Notes: generated from the sequence alone by a model not told the origin. A stretch of 64,000 nucleotides of DNA from Lachnospiraceae bacterium (GCA_015258065.1 JABZIZ010000004.1:124001-188000); one strand, 5' to 3'. Positions 17,948 to 27,026 are shown, counted from the first letter of the stretch. Made by a program: numbers and translations.

Positions 17948-18802
17948 GTGCTCACAAAGGCGGATCAATACTTGATCGAAGACATCAGGAATATTTTACA
18001 GAACGGCTATCCGGACGAGAATCCGAGACCCAGGTATGCAGACGGCACACCGGCGCATACGATCAGTGTCAACCATGTAAGCAGGAAATATGACCTGTCC
18101 GGGGGGGAGTTTCCGATCTGTACCCTTCGTCCCCAGGCGTGGAAGACAGGGATTCGGGAAATCTTTACCATTTACCAGAGACCGACCAATGTCATTGCGG
18201 AAATGGAAGAGATGGGGGTGACCTGGTGGGGGCCTTGGGATATCGGAGACGGGACGATCGGACAGAGGTATGGAGCGACCGTTGCGCGTTATGATTTGAT
18301 GCACGACCTGATCCGGGACATCGAAGAGGATCCTTATGGGAGAAGAAAGGTGGTTTCTCTCTGGCAGGAAAAGGATCTTCGTGAAACGAAGGGGCTGGCG
18401 CCCTGTGCCTTTTTAACGATTTGGAACGTGAGGGGGGAGTTTCTGGATATGTGCCTGATTCAGCGAAGTGGAGACATGTTAACCGCCTCCGGCGGGGGAG
18501 GAATTAACGAGATTCAGTATGCCGCTCTGCTCCTGATGATTGCAAATACGACAAAGAAACGTCCCGGGGTCTTCACCCACTTTGTGGCAAACGAACAGAT
18601 CTATGACCGTCACCGCGAGCAGGCGCAGCAGCTGCTTGCTCGTGCGCAGGAAAAAAAGGACAAGAATACAGGAGAACAGCTACCGATGCTGTTGCTGCAC
18701 AAAGAGGCGGGCTGTAAGCTGGAAGACTACCGGATCGAAGATTTTGAGATGGTAGACTATGAGCCGACCAGGCCGCAGCTTTCCTTTGAACTTGGGATTT
18801 GA
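17948..18802 (+). CDS. thyA: Divergent thymidylate synthase (ThyA family)
   Basis: ThyA methylates dUMP to dTMP with methylene-tetrahydrofolate. This 284-residue protein is recognisably of the family but divergent. The catalytic cysteine is in GLAPCAFLTIWNV, where the family usually has PCH, so the adjacent histidine is alanine. CLIQRSGDML keeps the arginine and aspartate of the QRSxD phosphate site. An asparagine in GGINEIQYAALL fits the uracil-selecting residue. Where most enzymes have HxY for the sugar, this one has NEQIYDRH, replacing the histidine with glutamine. The C terminus YRIEDFEMVDYEP fits the family. It starts with GTG after AGGAGGAAGACA. It may act on dUMP or on a related pyrimidine nucleotide; no DHFR gene is nearby. 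Confidence 0.8.
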   Translation: MLTKADQYLIEDIRNILQNGYPDENPRPRYADGTPAHTISVNHVSRKYDLSGGEFPICTLRPQAWKTGIREIFTIYQRPTNVIAEMEEMGVTWWGPWDIGDGTIGQRYGATVARYDLMHDLIRDIEEDPYGRRKVVSLWQEKDLRETKGLAPCAFLTIWNVRGEFLDMCLIQRSGDMLTASGGGGINEIQYAALLLMIANTTKKRPGVFTHFVANEQIYDRHREQAQQLLARAQEKKDKNTGEQLPMLLLHKEAGCKLEDYRIEDFEMVDYEPTRPQLSFELGI

Positions 18803-18826
18803 GCGTTCGTGCAAGGATGGATACGA

Positions 18827-19555
18827 TTGAAAAAAAGGATCATTTTTCTATTTGTCATCTGCTGTATGCTGGCGGCGGGTCTTTTTTTCCTTCTAAAAAG
18901 AAGACACTTCTCTCTGGCGGAGGGGATGGCTTTGTGCTACCGGTGGAAGGGAATGGATGTCTCCCATTATCAAGGGGAGATTGACTGGAAGCACCTGAAG
19001 GCGAAGGGGATTTCTTTTGCTTATATCAAGGCGACAGAAGGAAGCGGGCTGTCAGACGCTTATTTTGCACAGAACTTTGAAAACGCAGAGAAAAATGGGG
19101 TGGTGACCGGCGCCTACCATTTTTTCAGCTTTGATTCGGATGCCAAAACGCAGGCGCAGAATTACATCAGGGCGGTGGGCAACCTTTCGGGACACCTGAT
19201 CCCCGCCATCGATGTGGAATATTACGGCTCCTATATTGCGCATCCCAAGGAGACGGAAGAAGTCAGGGCGCACTTGAAGGAGCTGCTTACGGAGCTGGAG
19301 ACGTTTTACCATGTAAAGCCGATGATCTATACCACGCCGTCGGCCTACAGACGATATATCAAGGGGGCTTTTGAGGAATACCCGCTCTGGATTCGCAATG
19401 TGTATTATCATCCTTCTCTCCTCATGCTCGGCAGGCAGTGGGATTTGTGGCAGTACACGGATCGCGCGCAGTTAGGCGGTTATACCGGCGGCACGAAATA
19501 TGTGGATCTCAACGTGTTTCGCAAGAGAAAAATTGACGAATATATCTGTCCGTAG
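18827..19555 (+). CDS. Membrane-anchored GH25 muramidase (lysozyme)
   Basis: A cell-wall hydrolase that cuts the MurNAc-GlcNAc bond. An N-terminal membrane segment (FLFVICCMLAAGLFFLL) is followed by a GH25 domain. The catalytic region shows KGMDVSHYQGEIDWK at the start, FAYIKATEGSG, and the acid pair in IPAIDVEYYG. The end of the domain is LWQYTDRAQLGGYTGG. I chose the TTG at 18827, nine bases after AAGGA; a GTG at 18809 would add six residues but has a poorer ribosome site. With the short gap to thyA the two may share a transcript. The uncleaved hydrophobic anchor suggests it stays on the outer membrane face and works during growth or division. Confidence 0.88.
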   Translation: MKKRIIFLFVICCMLAAGLFFLLKRRHFSLAEGMALCYRWKGMDVSHYQGEIDWKHLKAKGISFAYIKATEGSGLSDAYFAQNFENAEKNGVVTGAYHFFSFDSDAKTQAQNYIRAVGNLSGHLIPAIDVEYYGSYIAHPKETEEVRAHLKELLTELETFYHVKPMIYTTPSAYRRYIKGAFEEYPLWIRNVYYHPSLLMLGRQWDLWQYTDRAQLGGYTGGTKYVDLNVFRKRKIDEYICP

Positions 19556-19586
19556 TTTTTTCATTTAGAAGGTGTCATAGGAGAGC

Positions 19587-20384
19587 ATGAAGGTTAAATT
19601 AGACGAAACGAATACTTCGGTGATTGCCTGCGAGATGATCGAAGATGAAGTGAAGGAGGCGATGAAGCGGAGTGGAGTGCATTATCCGGTGCAATGGGTC
19701 GAGAGGGGATATCACAACATTCCGGAAAAGCTTCATGCGATCTTACAGGAGAGGATCGCACGGGCGGAAGCGGCCTTTTTGGAAAAAGCGCAGAAGTGTG
19801 CAGGGGCGGGGCAGTCGTCTGCTGCAAAGGACAGGTCTTACATCCTTCTGGCTTTCGGGCTCTGCGGGAAGAGCGTTGCCGGACTCTCGTCTTCCGGAGC
19901 CAATCTGGTGATCCCCAGGTTTGATGACTGCGTCAATCTCATGCTCTGCCCGAAGATCAGAGAAAAAAGAGCTTATATGAAGGCGGGGGTCAGCTACCTG
20001 ACGGGAGGCTGGACCAGAGACAGCGGATCCGCCCTGCATCTATATGAGGAGTGCATTGCCAAATACGGGGAGAGACGGGGAAAGAGAGCGTTTCATCTCC
20101 TGTTTGATGCTTATACCACGGCGGCACTGATAGACAACGGTTGCTATGACAAAGAGCCGGTAGAGCGGTACGCAAGAGAAATGGCAACGCTTCTGGGGCT
20201 GGAGGTAAGAGAGGTGCCCGGAGGAATTCATGTACTGACCAAACTCTTTTCCGGCGACTTTGATGAGGATATTTTAGTCTATTTGCCCGGAGAACCCATC
20301 CGGGAAGAGGATTTTGCGTTTCGCGGGGAAAAAGAAGGGACTTTTATCAGCGAAGGAGAAGGATCCCTAAAAACAACCGGATGA
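19587..20384 (+). CDS. DUF1638 family protein
   Basis: A 265-residue soluble protein resembling the DUF1638 family, whose members commonly sit beside corrinoid-dependent methyltransferase genes in anaerobes and methanogens. Its N-terminal half starts with SVIACEMIEDEVKEAM, and a conserved-looking core reads LLAFGLCGKSVAGLSS then LVIPRFDDCVNLML. Two cysteines in this core (LCG and DDC) and a later histidine-rich end could bind a metal, but this is not proven. It begins a tight run of four genes, 17 bp before the corrinoid protein, so it probably has a role in corrinoid methyl transfer or in handling the methyl donor. Its biochemical function is unknown to me. Confidence 0.75.
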   Translation: MKVKLDETNTSVIACEMIEDEVKEAMKRSGVHYPVQWVERGYHNIPEKLHAILQERIARAEAAFLEKAQKCAGAGQSSAAKDRSYILLAFGLCGKSVAGLSSSGANLVIPRFDDCVNLMLCPKIREKRAYMKAGVSYLTGGWTRDSGSALHLYEECIAKYGERRGKRAFHLLFDAYTTAALIDNGCYDKEPVERYAREMATLLGLEVREVPGGIHVLTKLFSGDFDEDILVYLPGEPIREEDFAFRGEKEGTFISEGEGSLKTTG

Positions 20385-20401
20385 CAGGAGGAGGTAACAG
20401 G

Positions 20402-21070
20402 ATGGCACGAACCAAAGAAGAATTACTGGAGAAGCTGGCAGAAGATGTCGTGGAGATGGAAGACGAAGACGTGGTGGTAACGGCAAAAGAATATTTGGAC
20501 GCCGGGTATCCCGCAATGGAAGGTCTGATGAACGGTCTGGTAAAGGGAATGAGCAAGGCCGGTGAGCTTTTCGATGCGGAGGAATATTTCGTCACCGATG
20601 TATTGCTCTGCTCCGACGCCATGTATGCGGGAGTGGATGTGTTCAAACCGTATCTGCCCAAGGAGGGTTCCGGGAGGAAGGTGCCGAAGGCGGTGATCGG
20701 GGTAGTCGAGGGAGACACGCACGACATCGGAAAGAATCTGGTCAAAATCCTGATGGACACCAACGGATTTGAAATGTTCGATCTGGGACGCGACGTTCCT
20801 CTGGAGCGGTTTGTGGACAAGGCGGAAGAGGTCGGTGCGGACATCATTGCCATGTCTACCCTGATGACCACCACCATGGGCGGCATGAGGCGGGTGATCG
20901 AGATCTTGAAAGAAAGAGGAATCAGAGACAAGTATACGGTGATGGTGGGCGGGAGTCCGATCTCCCAGAAGTTTGCCGATGAAATCGGCGCTGACATCTA
21001 TACGGCAAATGCGGTGGAAGCGGCGGAGGCGGCGAAGCGTGCCGTATGCCTGGGAGAAGAAAGAGAATGA
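20402..21070 (+). CDS. Corrinoid (B12-binding) methyl-carrier protein, MttC/MtbC type
   Basis: A 222-residue carrier that holds a methyl group on cobalt between two methyltransferases. Residues 1-90 form the helical cap domain. The B12-binding domain follows, with the cobalt-ligand histidine in EGDTHDIGKN near residue 107, then STLMTTTMGGM and MVGGSPIS, the usual DxHxxG, SxL and GG pattern. The ATG at 20402 is preceded by AGGAGGTAACAGG, so the upstream in-frame ATG at 20381 is not needed. The stop overlaps the next start as ATGA. It is the centre of a methyl-transfer module whose substrate is unknown. Confidence 0.92.
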   Translation: MARTKEELLEKLAEDVVEMEDEDVVVTAKEYLDAGYPAMEGLMNGLVKGMSKAGELFDAEEYFVTDVLLCSDAMYAGVDVFKPYLPKEGSGRKVPKAVIGVVEGDTHDIGKNLVKILMDTNGFEMFDLGRDVPLERFVDKAEEVGADIIAMSTLMTTTMGGMRRVIEILKERGIRDKYTVMVGGSPISQKFADEIGADIYTANAVEAAEAAKRAVCLGEERE

Positions 21071-22134
21071 GCGGGATGAGGGAAGAAAACGTTTTTAATG
21101 AAAGCGCTTTCAATGAAAGGCAGAGACTTTTGCGTGCCTTGAAAAAAGAACAGGTGGATCGTCCACCCGTCGTCTGCCCGGGCGGGATGATGAATATGAT
21201 CACCACGGATCTGATGGAAATTTCAGGAGTCCGCTGGCCGCAGGCGCATACCGATGCGCAGATGATGGCGGAACTGGCCTATGCCAACTATCAGAACGGC
21301 TGCTTTGAAAATGTCGGCCTCCCCTTTGATATGGTGGCGGAGGCGGAACAGATGGGGGCGCAGATCACGCTGGGGTCGGAGTGCATTGAGCCGCATGTGA
21401 CAGGCTATGCCATGTCGGAGCTTGCGGACTTCCGGAAGCTGAACCCGTTAGATATGACCAGGGGGAGGATCGCGGTCGCACTGCAAGCCATTCGGATTCT
21501 GAAAGAAAGAGACCCGAACATCCCGATTATCGGGAATATCACGGGGCCGATCAGCACGGCGAGTTCGCTCATGGAACCGGTGAAATTCTATAAGGCGCTT
21601 AAGAAAAATCCGGAGGAAGCGGACGCCTTTCTGACCTTTGTGACGACCCAGCTGATCCGTTTTGCCAGAGCACAGATTGAGGCGGGGGCGGATGTCATTT
21701 CGGTGGCGGATCCGAGCGGAACCGGAGAGATTTTGGGGCCGAAGCTGTTTGAGAGATATACGGGAAAATACCTGAACCTGTTCTATGATGCCATCAGAGA
21801 CACGCAGGTGGGCACAATCTGCCATATCTGCGGACAGATGAAGTCGGTATACAAGGAGATGGACAAGGTAAAGAGCGATGCGTTAAGCTTTGACTCCATC
21901 GTTCCGATGCGCCAGGCGAGGATGAATCTGAAAGACCGGGTTCTGATGGGAAACGTCAGCACCTATGCGCTGGAGTTTGGAGATCCGGCGCGGGTGGCGA
22001 TTCTGACCAGGGAGATCGGAAAGAGCAGCACGGATATCATTGCACCCGCCTGCGGACTGGGGACGAAGTCGCCGATTGTCAACATTCAGGCGATTTTAAA
22101 AACCGTCAGAGAGGATGCGAAACTTCATGCCTGA
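21067..22134 (+). CDS. UroD-family corrinoid methyltransferase (MtaA/CmuA-like)
   Basis: A 355-residue TIM-barrel protein of the uroporphyrinogen decarboxylase superfamily that moves methyl groups to or from corrinoid proteins. The zinc ligands of this group appear as TICHICGQMK and IIAPACGLGT. Other barrel motifs are NITGPISTASSL and ADVISVADPSGTG. True UroD enzymes lack this cysteine set, and the neighbouring corrinoid protein supports methyl transfer. The start at 21067 overlaps the preceding stop by four bases (ATGA), and the stop overlaps the next gene, which implies translational coupling. Whether it takes methyl from a substrate or delivers it to a final acceptor cannot be decided by sequence alone. 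Confidence 0.85.
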   Translation: MSGMREENVFNESAFNERQRLLRALKKEQVDRPPVVCPGGMMNMITTDLMEISGVRWPQAHTDAQMMAELAYANYQNGCFENVGLPFDMVAEAEQMGAQITLGSECIEPHVTGYAMSELADFRKLNPLDMTRGRIAVALQAIRILKERDPNIPIIGNITGPISTASSLMEPVKFYKALKKNPEEADAFLTFVTTQLIRFARAQIEAGADVISVADPSGTGEILGPKLFERYTGKYLNLFYDAIRDTQVGTICHICGQMKSVYKEMDKVKSDALSFDSIVPMRQARMNLKDRVLMGNVSTYALEFGDPARVAILTREIGKSSTDIIAPACGLGTKSPIVNIQAILKTVREDAKLHA

Positions 22135-23722
22135 AATCAGGATAAACGGCACGGGAAAAACGTATTGTTGCAAGCCGGGAGAAAACCTCTTAAAGGTGTT
22201 GGTCGAAGGAGGCGAGTGGATTGACAATGCCTGCAACGGGAAGGGCAGTTGCGGAAAATGCAGGGTTCGGATTCTGTCCGGTTCTTTGCAGGAAGAGAGT
22301 GATAGCGAGAAGAGGCTGCTCTCTGAGCAGGAGAGGGCAGACGGCATCCGTCTGGCCTGTATGGTGGAAGTCTGTGCGGATATGGAAGTCCTTCTTTTGC
22401 AAAAAGAGGAAACACACCACGTCCTGACGGAAGGCTATCTCCCGGAGAATTTCACGCCGGAACACAGAAAAGAAGGTCTGGGCGCGGCGGTAGACATCGG
22501 CACAACGACCGTGGTGGTCTCTCTGGTGAATCTGAAAAACGGCGAAGAGATCGCAAACGCCTCGATGATCAATGCGCAAAAAAAATACGGTCTGGATGTG
22601 CTGACCAGGATCACCTATGAATATGAAAACGGGGAAGCGGGAATCAAGCAGCTGCAAGAGACCATCGTTTCGTCTCTAAATGACCTCCTCGGGGAAGCCT
22701 GCACGGCGGCGGGAGTTTTGCGAAGCGAGATCAGAGAGATTGCCATTGCCGCCAACTGCACAATGATGCACATGCTCCTCGGGGTAGACGCCAGATCCAT
22801 TGGAAAATCTCCTTTTCGCCCCGTATTTACGGAAGCAAAAACCGTTCTCTGCTCGGCAATCGGATTAAAGGCAGGGGAGGGGGCAAGTCTTTATTGCCTG
22901 CCCCAGGTATCCGGCTATATCGGTGCGGATATTGTCGCCGGTGCTTACGTTTGCGAGCTGGACAAAACCGATCAAAACGTGCTCTTTATTGACATCGGCA
23001 CCAACGGCGAGATCGTACTCAGCAAGAAGGGGGAACTTTTATGCTGTTCCTGCGCGGCGGGACCTGCCCTGGAAGGAATGAACATCCGATCCGGCATGCG
23101 GGCTTCCGAGGGCGCCGTGGAGGAGGTCATTCTTTCCGAAAAGGGAATCCGCCTGAAAACCATCGGAGACCTGTCCCCCAGAGGGATTTGCGGCAGCGGC
23201 ATCTTAGCCGTGATCCGGGAACTTTTAAAGACCGGTATCGTGACGAAGAGGGGTGCATTCAAGAAGTACGAAGAATTTACAGATGATGATTGGAGAAAAA
23301 AACAGATCAGACAGAACGGAACGAAGCGGGAATTCGTTCTGCAAAGAGAGCCGGAAATCCTTGTGACACAGGGAGATATCAGGCAGGTGCAGTTGGCCAA
23401 GGGAGCGATCCTATCCGGCTTTCTGGCGCTTCTGAAAAAAGCGGGACTGGAGGAAAAGGATCTGGATCTGGTGATGATCGCCGGGCAGTTCGGGGCGCAC
23501 CTGCCGGAGGACTCCTTGATCTCGGTAGGAATTCTGCCGGAAGAAGTCAGAGGAAAGACCAGGTATGTCGGCAATTCTTCCAAAACGGGTGCCTATATGG
23601 CTCTTTTATCGGAGTCTTCCAGAAGAGAAATCGAAGCACTCGCAAAGAAGATGCGCTATTTTGAGCTGGCGGAGACGGAAGATTATGAAAGACTCCTGAT
23701 GAAGGCGTCGATTTTCCCGTAA
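22127..23722 (+). CDS. Corrinoid activation protein (2Fe-2S ferredoxin plus RACo-type ASKHA domain)
   Basis: This protein uses ATP to reduce inactive Co(II) corrinoid back to Co(I). Residues 1-90 are a plant-type 2Fe-2S ferredoxin domain with the cysteines in NACNGKGSCGKC and in LACMV. The rest is an ASKHA-fold ATPase domain (DUF4445): GAAVDIGTTTVVVSLV is the first phosphate loop and LFIDIGTNGEIVL the second, with ICGSGILAVI later. The length of about 531 residues fits the RACo family. I prefer the ATG at 22127, at the start of the ferredoxin fold and 12 bases after GAGAGG; an ATG at 22115 is also possible. Both overlap the previous gene. It serves the corrinoid protein two genes upstream. 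Confidence 0.9.
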   Translation: MPEIRINGTGKTYCCKPGENLLKVLVEGGEWIDNACNGKGSCGKCRVRILSGSLQEESDSEKRLLSEQERADGIRLACMVEVCADMEVLLLQKEETHHVLTEGYLPENFTPEHRKEGLGAAVDIGTTTVVVSLVNLKNGEEIANASMINAQKKYGLDVLTRITYEYENGEAGIKQLQETIVSSLNDLLGEACTAAGVLRSEIREIAIAANCTMMHMLLGVDARSIGKSPFRPVFTEAKTVLCSAIGLKAGEGASLYCLPQVSGYIGADIVAGAYVCELDKTDQNVLFIDIGTNGEIVLSKKGELLCCSCAAGPALEGMNIRSGMRASEGAVEEVILSEKGIRLKTIGDLSPRGICGSGILAVIRELLKTGIVTKRGAFKKYEEFTDDDWRKKQIRQNGTKREFVLQREPEILVTQGDIRQVQLAKGAILSGFLALLKKAGLEEKDLDLVMIAGQFGAHLPEDSLISVGILPEEVRGKTRYVGNSSKTGAYMALLSESSRREIEALAKKMRYFELAETEDYERLLMKASIFP

Positions 23723-23735
23723 GGTGAAAAGACGG

Positions 23736-23765
23736 TTGTCTAATCTGTCTTATTTTGTGTATATT
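23736..23765 (+). promoter_or_regulatory. Candidate promoter of the first acyl-CoA dehydrogenase operon
   Basis: TTGTCT (23736-23741), an 18-bp spacer and TATATT (23760-23765) lie about 75 bp before the ATG. The corrinoid operon ends just upstream with no strong terminator, so read-through is also possible. Confidence 0.45.
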
Positions 23766-23841
23766 AGAGGATATGGTTCGTAACCAGACAGAAAGTTCGG
23801 AATCGTATGAGATTTCAGAAGAGCAAACGGAGGAAAGGTCT

Positions 23842-24996
23842 ATGGATTTTCAGCTGGACAAACAGCACGAAATGGCAAGGGATTTATTCAGGGAGTTCGC
23901 CGAGAAAGAAGCGAAGCCGCTTGCCATTACAACAGACGAAGAGCATCGTTTTCCGAAGGAAACGGTTGCTCAGATGCAGCACTACGGGTTTATGGGGATT
24001 CCGATCCCGAAGCAGTACGGCGGACAGGGCTGTGATCCGCTGACCTATGTCATGTGTGTGGAAGAGCTTTCGAAGTGCTGTGCGACGACAGGAGTCATTA
24101 TCTCCGCCCATACTTCCCTCTGTTGCGATCCGATCCTGACTTTTGGGACGGAGGAGCAGAAGCAGAAATATCTCCTGCCACTGGCAAAGGGAGAAAAACT
24201 GGGCGCCTTCGGGCTGACCGAGCCGGGAGCCGGCACAGACGCGCAGGGCGTCCAAACCAGAGCGCACCTGGAAGGGGATTCCTATGTGTTAAACGGTTCC
24301 AAATGTTTTATCACCAACGGAAAAGAAGCCGATGTTTATATTATTATCGCCTATACCGATGTCAAGGTGGACGCGAAGGGCAGGAAGAAAAAGATTTTTT
24401 CCTCCTTTATTGTAGAAAAGGGAACGCCGGGATTCAGCTTCGGAACGAAGGAAAATAAGATGGGAATCTGCGGTTCTTCCACCTATGAATTGATTTTCCA
24501 GGACTGCCATATTCCGAAGGAAAACCTGCTGGGAGCAGAGGGGCAGGGCTTTAAAATTGCCATGCATACATTAGACGGAGGCAGAATCGGGATTGCGGCA
24601 CAGGCGCTGGGCATTGCCGAAGGCGCTCTGGATCGCACGGTTTCCTATGTAAAAGAAAGAAAGCAGTTCGGCAGACCGCTTGCGCTGTTTCAGAATACGC
24701 AGTTTGAACTGGCGAATTTAAGGACGAAGATCGATGCGGCAAAGCTTCTTGTTTATGCGGCGGCGGAAGCCAAGAAAAACAAACCGGTTTATTCTATCGA
24801 AGCGGCGGAGGCTAAATTGTTTGCGGCGGAAGTGGCAATGGAAGTCACCACGAAGTGCGTGCAGCTCTTTGGCGGCTATGGTTACATCAAGGAATACGAA
24901 GTGGAACGGATGATGAGGGATGCGAAGATCACCGAGATCTACGAGGGAACGAGCGAGGTGCAGCGCATGGTAATTGCGGGTGCGATGCTGAAATAA
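23842..24996 (+). CDS. Acyl-CoA dehydrogenase (short-chain, butyryl-CoA type), copy 1
   Basis: A 384-residue FAD enzyme that interconverts short-chain acyl-CoA and enoyl-CoA with an electron-transfer flavoprotein. Family segments are FGLTEPGAGTDAQG, the FAD-binding YVLNGSKCFITNG, and QLFGGYGYIKEYEVERM. The catalytic base is the glutamate in ITEIYEGTSEVQ. The start at 23842 follows GGAGGAAAGG; the frame is open upstream to 23755 but that part has no family resemblance. It is followed by its own etfB and etfA. A second, different bcd-etfBA set ends the butyrate operon, so this copy may serve another acyl-CoA or act as a bifurcating isoenzyme. Confidence 0.92.
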   Translation: MDFQLDKQHEMARDLFREFAEKEAKPLAITTDEEHRFPKETVAQMQHYGFMGIPIPKQYGGQGCDPLTYVMCVEELSKCCATTGVIISAHTSLCCDPILTFGTEEQKQKYLLPLAKGEKLGAFGLTEPGAGTDAQGVQTRAHLEGDSYVLNGSKCFITNGKEADVYIIIAYTDVKVDAKGRKKKIFSSFIVEKGTPGFSFGTKENKMGICGSSTYELIFQDCHIPKENLLGAEGQGFKIAMHTLDGGRIGIAAQALGIAEGALDRTVSYVKERKQFGRPLALFQNTQFELANLRTKIDAAKLLVYAAAEAKKNKPVYSIEAAEAKLFAAEVAMEVTTKCVQLFGGYGYIKEYEVERMMRDAKITEIYEGTSEVQRMVIAGAMLK

Positions 24997-25061
24997 GTAG
25001 ATTCGAATCAGTGGATCTGGGTATGACAAGATTCCATCAATGAATAAAAGGAGAAGCATTC

Positions 25062-25847
25062 ATGAATATCGTGGTTTGTATTAAACAGGTGCCTGACACC
25101 AAGGGGGGCGTGAAGTTCAAGCCGGACGGGACGCTGGACCGTGGCGCAATGCTTGCCATCATGAACCCGGATGACAAGGCGGCTCTGGAAGCAGCCCTTC
25201 GCATCAAGGATGAAAACGGCGCCAAGGTGAGCGTCATCACCATGGGACTGCCCAAGGCCGATGCGGTCCTGCGGGAGGCTCTTGCCATGGGAGCGGATGA
25301 AGCGTTTTTGGTCACGGACCGTGTGCTGGGAGGAGCGGATACCTGGGCGACTTCCTCCACCCTCGTCGGTGCGATTCGGAAACTTCCTTATGACCTGGTT
25401 CTGACCGGCAGACAGGCAATCGACGGGGACACGGCGCAGGTCGGCCCGCAGATTTCCGAAAAACTTGGCATTCCGGTGATTTCCTATGCGGAAGAGATCC
25501 ATGTGGATGGAGGGGAAATCGAAGTCAAGAGACAGTTTGAGGACAGGTATCATCTGGTTCGCGCCAAACTCCCCTGTCTGGTGACGGCACTTTCCGAATT
25601 GAATGAGCCCAGATATATGACGCCCGGCGGGATTTTTGACGCCTTCGAGAAGGAAGTGACGGTCCTTAGCAGACAGGATCTGCAGGATGTGAACGATTCG
25701 GATATCGGACTGGCAGGCTCTCCGACCATGATTGCCAGAGCTTCCGATAAGGTCAAAAAGGGAGCGGGGCAGAAGGTCGTTCCGGATTCCCCGGATGAGG
25801 GCGCAGAGTTCATCTTGGAAAAGTTGAAGGAAAAACATATTCTGTAA
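25062..25847 (+). CDS. etfB: Electron transfer flavoprotein beta subunit, copy 1
   Basis: EtfB, 261 residues, carries electrons between NADH, ferredoxin and acyl-CoA dehydrogenase. It starts MNIVVCIKQVPDT, the usual N terminus, and contains LTGRQAIDGDTAQVGPQISE, the adenosine-binding segment conserved in clostridial EtfB. The match to EtfB of electron-bifurcating Bcd-Etf complexes is good, though bifurcation itself cannot be shown here. The C-terminal end has a lysine-rich stretch different from the second copy at 32965. It lies between the first acyl-CoA dehydrogenase and etfA. Confidence 0.94.
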   Translation: MNIVVCIKQVPDTKGGVKFKPDGTLDRGAMLAIMNPDDKAALEAALRIKDENGAKVSVITMGLPKADAVLREALAMGADEAFLVTDRVLGGADTWATSSTLVGAIRKLPYDLVLTGRQAIDGDTAQVGPQISEKLGIPVISYAEEIHVDGGEIEVKRQFEDRYHLVRAKLPCLVTALSELNEPRYMTPGGIFDAFEKEVTVLSRQDLQDVNDSDIGLAGSPTMIARASDKVKKGAGQKVVPDSPDEGAEFILEKLKEKHIL

Positions 25848-25985
25848 GTTTCCATCCCGGAAAAGCGGAAAGAAATGCGTCCTTCCTTGCATTTTTATCT
25901 CGAAAAAGAAAAAGAGAAGGTGCATCCGGTCCCTTTTCGAAGGAAGAAAACAATCCTGTATAGACCTTTTAGGCGGAGGTAAGAC

Positions 25986-27026
25986 ATGTCTTTAGAACAA
26001 TACAAAGGAATCTTTATTTTTGCACAGCAGGTGGACGGAGAGCTCTCCGGCATCGCGCTGGAGCTTCTAGGCAAGGCCAAAGAGCTGGCAGAGCAGTTAG
26101 AGGAGAAAACGGTCACCGCAGTGCTTTTAGGAAGCGGGATTAGCGGACTGAAAGAGACGCTGGCACGTTACGGAGCAGACCGGGTGATTGTGGTCGATGA
26201 TCCGGAACTGAAGGACTATCGCACGGAGCCCTATACCCATGCGCTGGCTTGCGTCATTCAAAAATACCAACCGGAAATCCTATTGATTGGTGCAACTGCA
26301 ATCGGCAGAGATCTGGGACCGCGGGTGGCGGCAAGGGTTCATACCGGATTGACGGCCGACTGTACCTCTCTGGAGATCGGCGACTTTCCGATCAATGCGG
26401 TGCCCGGGCAGGAGCAGAAACATCAGCAGCTCTTAATGACCAGACCTGCTTTTGGAGGAAATACGATTGCAACGATTGCCTGCCCGAACTTCCGTCCCCA
26501 GATGGCGACGGTCAGGCCGGGGGTGATGCAGAAGCTTGCTCCGGATCAGGAGAGAAAAGCGGAGATTGAAAATTACAATCCCGGATTCACGGAGAATGAT
26601 TGCTATACGAAAATCCTTCAGATTGTCAAGCAGACTTCGCAGACGGAAGACATTCAGGCAGCAAAGATTCTGGTTTCGGGCGGCAGAGGAGTCGGAAGCC
26701 CGGAAAACTTCAAACTGTTGGAAGAACTGGCGGAGGCTGTAAAGGGCACGGTATCCTGCTCCAGAGCGGTGGTGGACGCCGGTTGGAAACCCAAGGATCT
26801 ACAGGTAGGGCAGACCGGAAAGACGGTCAGACCGAAGGTGTATTTTGCCATCGGAATTTCGGGAGCCATTCAGCATGTGGCGGGGATGGAAGAATCCGAC
26901 CTGATCATCGCGATCAACAAGGATGAAAATGCGCCGATTTTTGATGTGGCGGACTATGGAATTGTCGGGGATCTCAATCAGATCCTGCCCGTGCTGACCA
27001 GGAAAATCAAGGCGGCGGAAGCGTAA
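25986..27026 (+). CDS. etfA: Electron transfer flavoprotein alpha subunit, copy 1
   Basis: EtfA, 346 residues, binds the alpha-FAD and docks to acyl-CoA dehydrogenase. The N-terminal domain has IFIFAQQVDGELSG and LIGATAIGRDLGPRVAAR. The C-terminal FAD domain carries QVGQTGKTVRPKVYFAIG and SGAIQHVAGM, both diagnostic. The 138-bp gap from etfB holds a weak AAATGC/GCATTT hairpin followed by TTTATC, which might tune expression. A strong ribosome site, GGCGGAGGTAAGAC, precedes the start. A good terminator follows at 27061, so this copy closes its own transcription unit. Confidence 0.94.
   Translation: MSLEQYKGIFIFAQQVDGELSGIALELLGKAKELAEQLEEKTVTAVLLGSGISGLKETLARYGADRVIVVDDPELKDYRTEPYTHALACVIQKYQPEILLIGATAIGRDLGPRVAARVHTGLTADCTSLEIGDFPINAVPGQEQKHQQLLMTRPAFGGNTIATIACPNFRPQMATVRPGVMQKLAPDQERKAEIENYNPGFTENDCYTKILQIVKQTSQTEDIQAAKILVSGGRGVGSPENFKLLEELAEAVKGTVSCSRAVVDAGWKPKDLQVGQTGKTVRPKVYFAIGISGAIQHVAGMEESDLIIAINKDENAPIFDVADYGIVGDLNQILPVLTRKIKAAEA

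Noticed and set aside
19556..19586. A cobalamin riboswitch in front of the corrinoid cluster.
   Set aside because: Only 31 bp separate the lysozyme gene from DUF1638, too short for a riboswitch, and no B12-box sequence was seen upstream.
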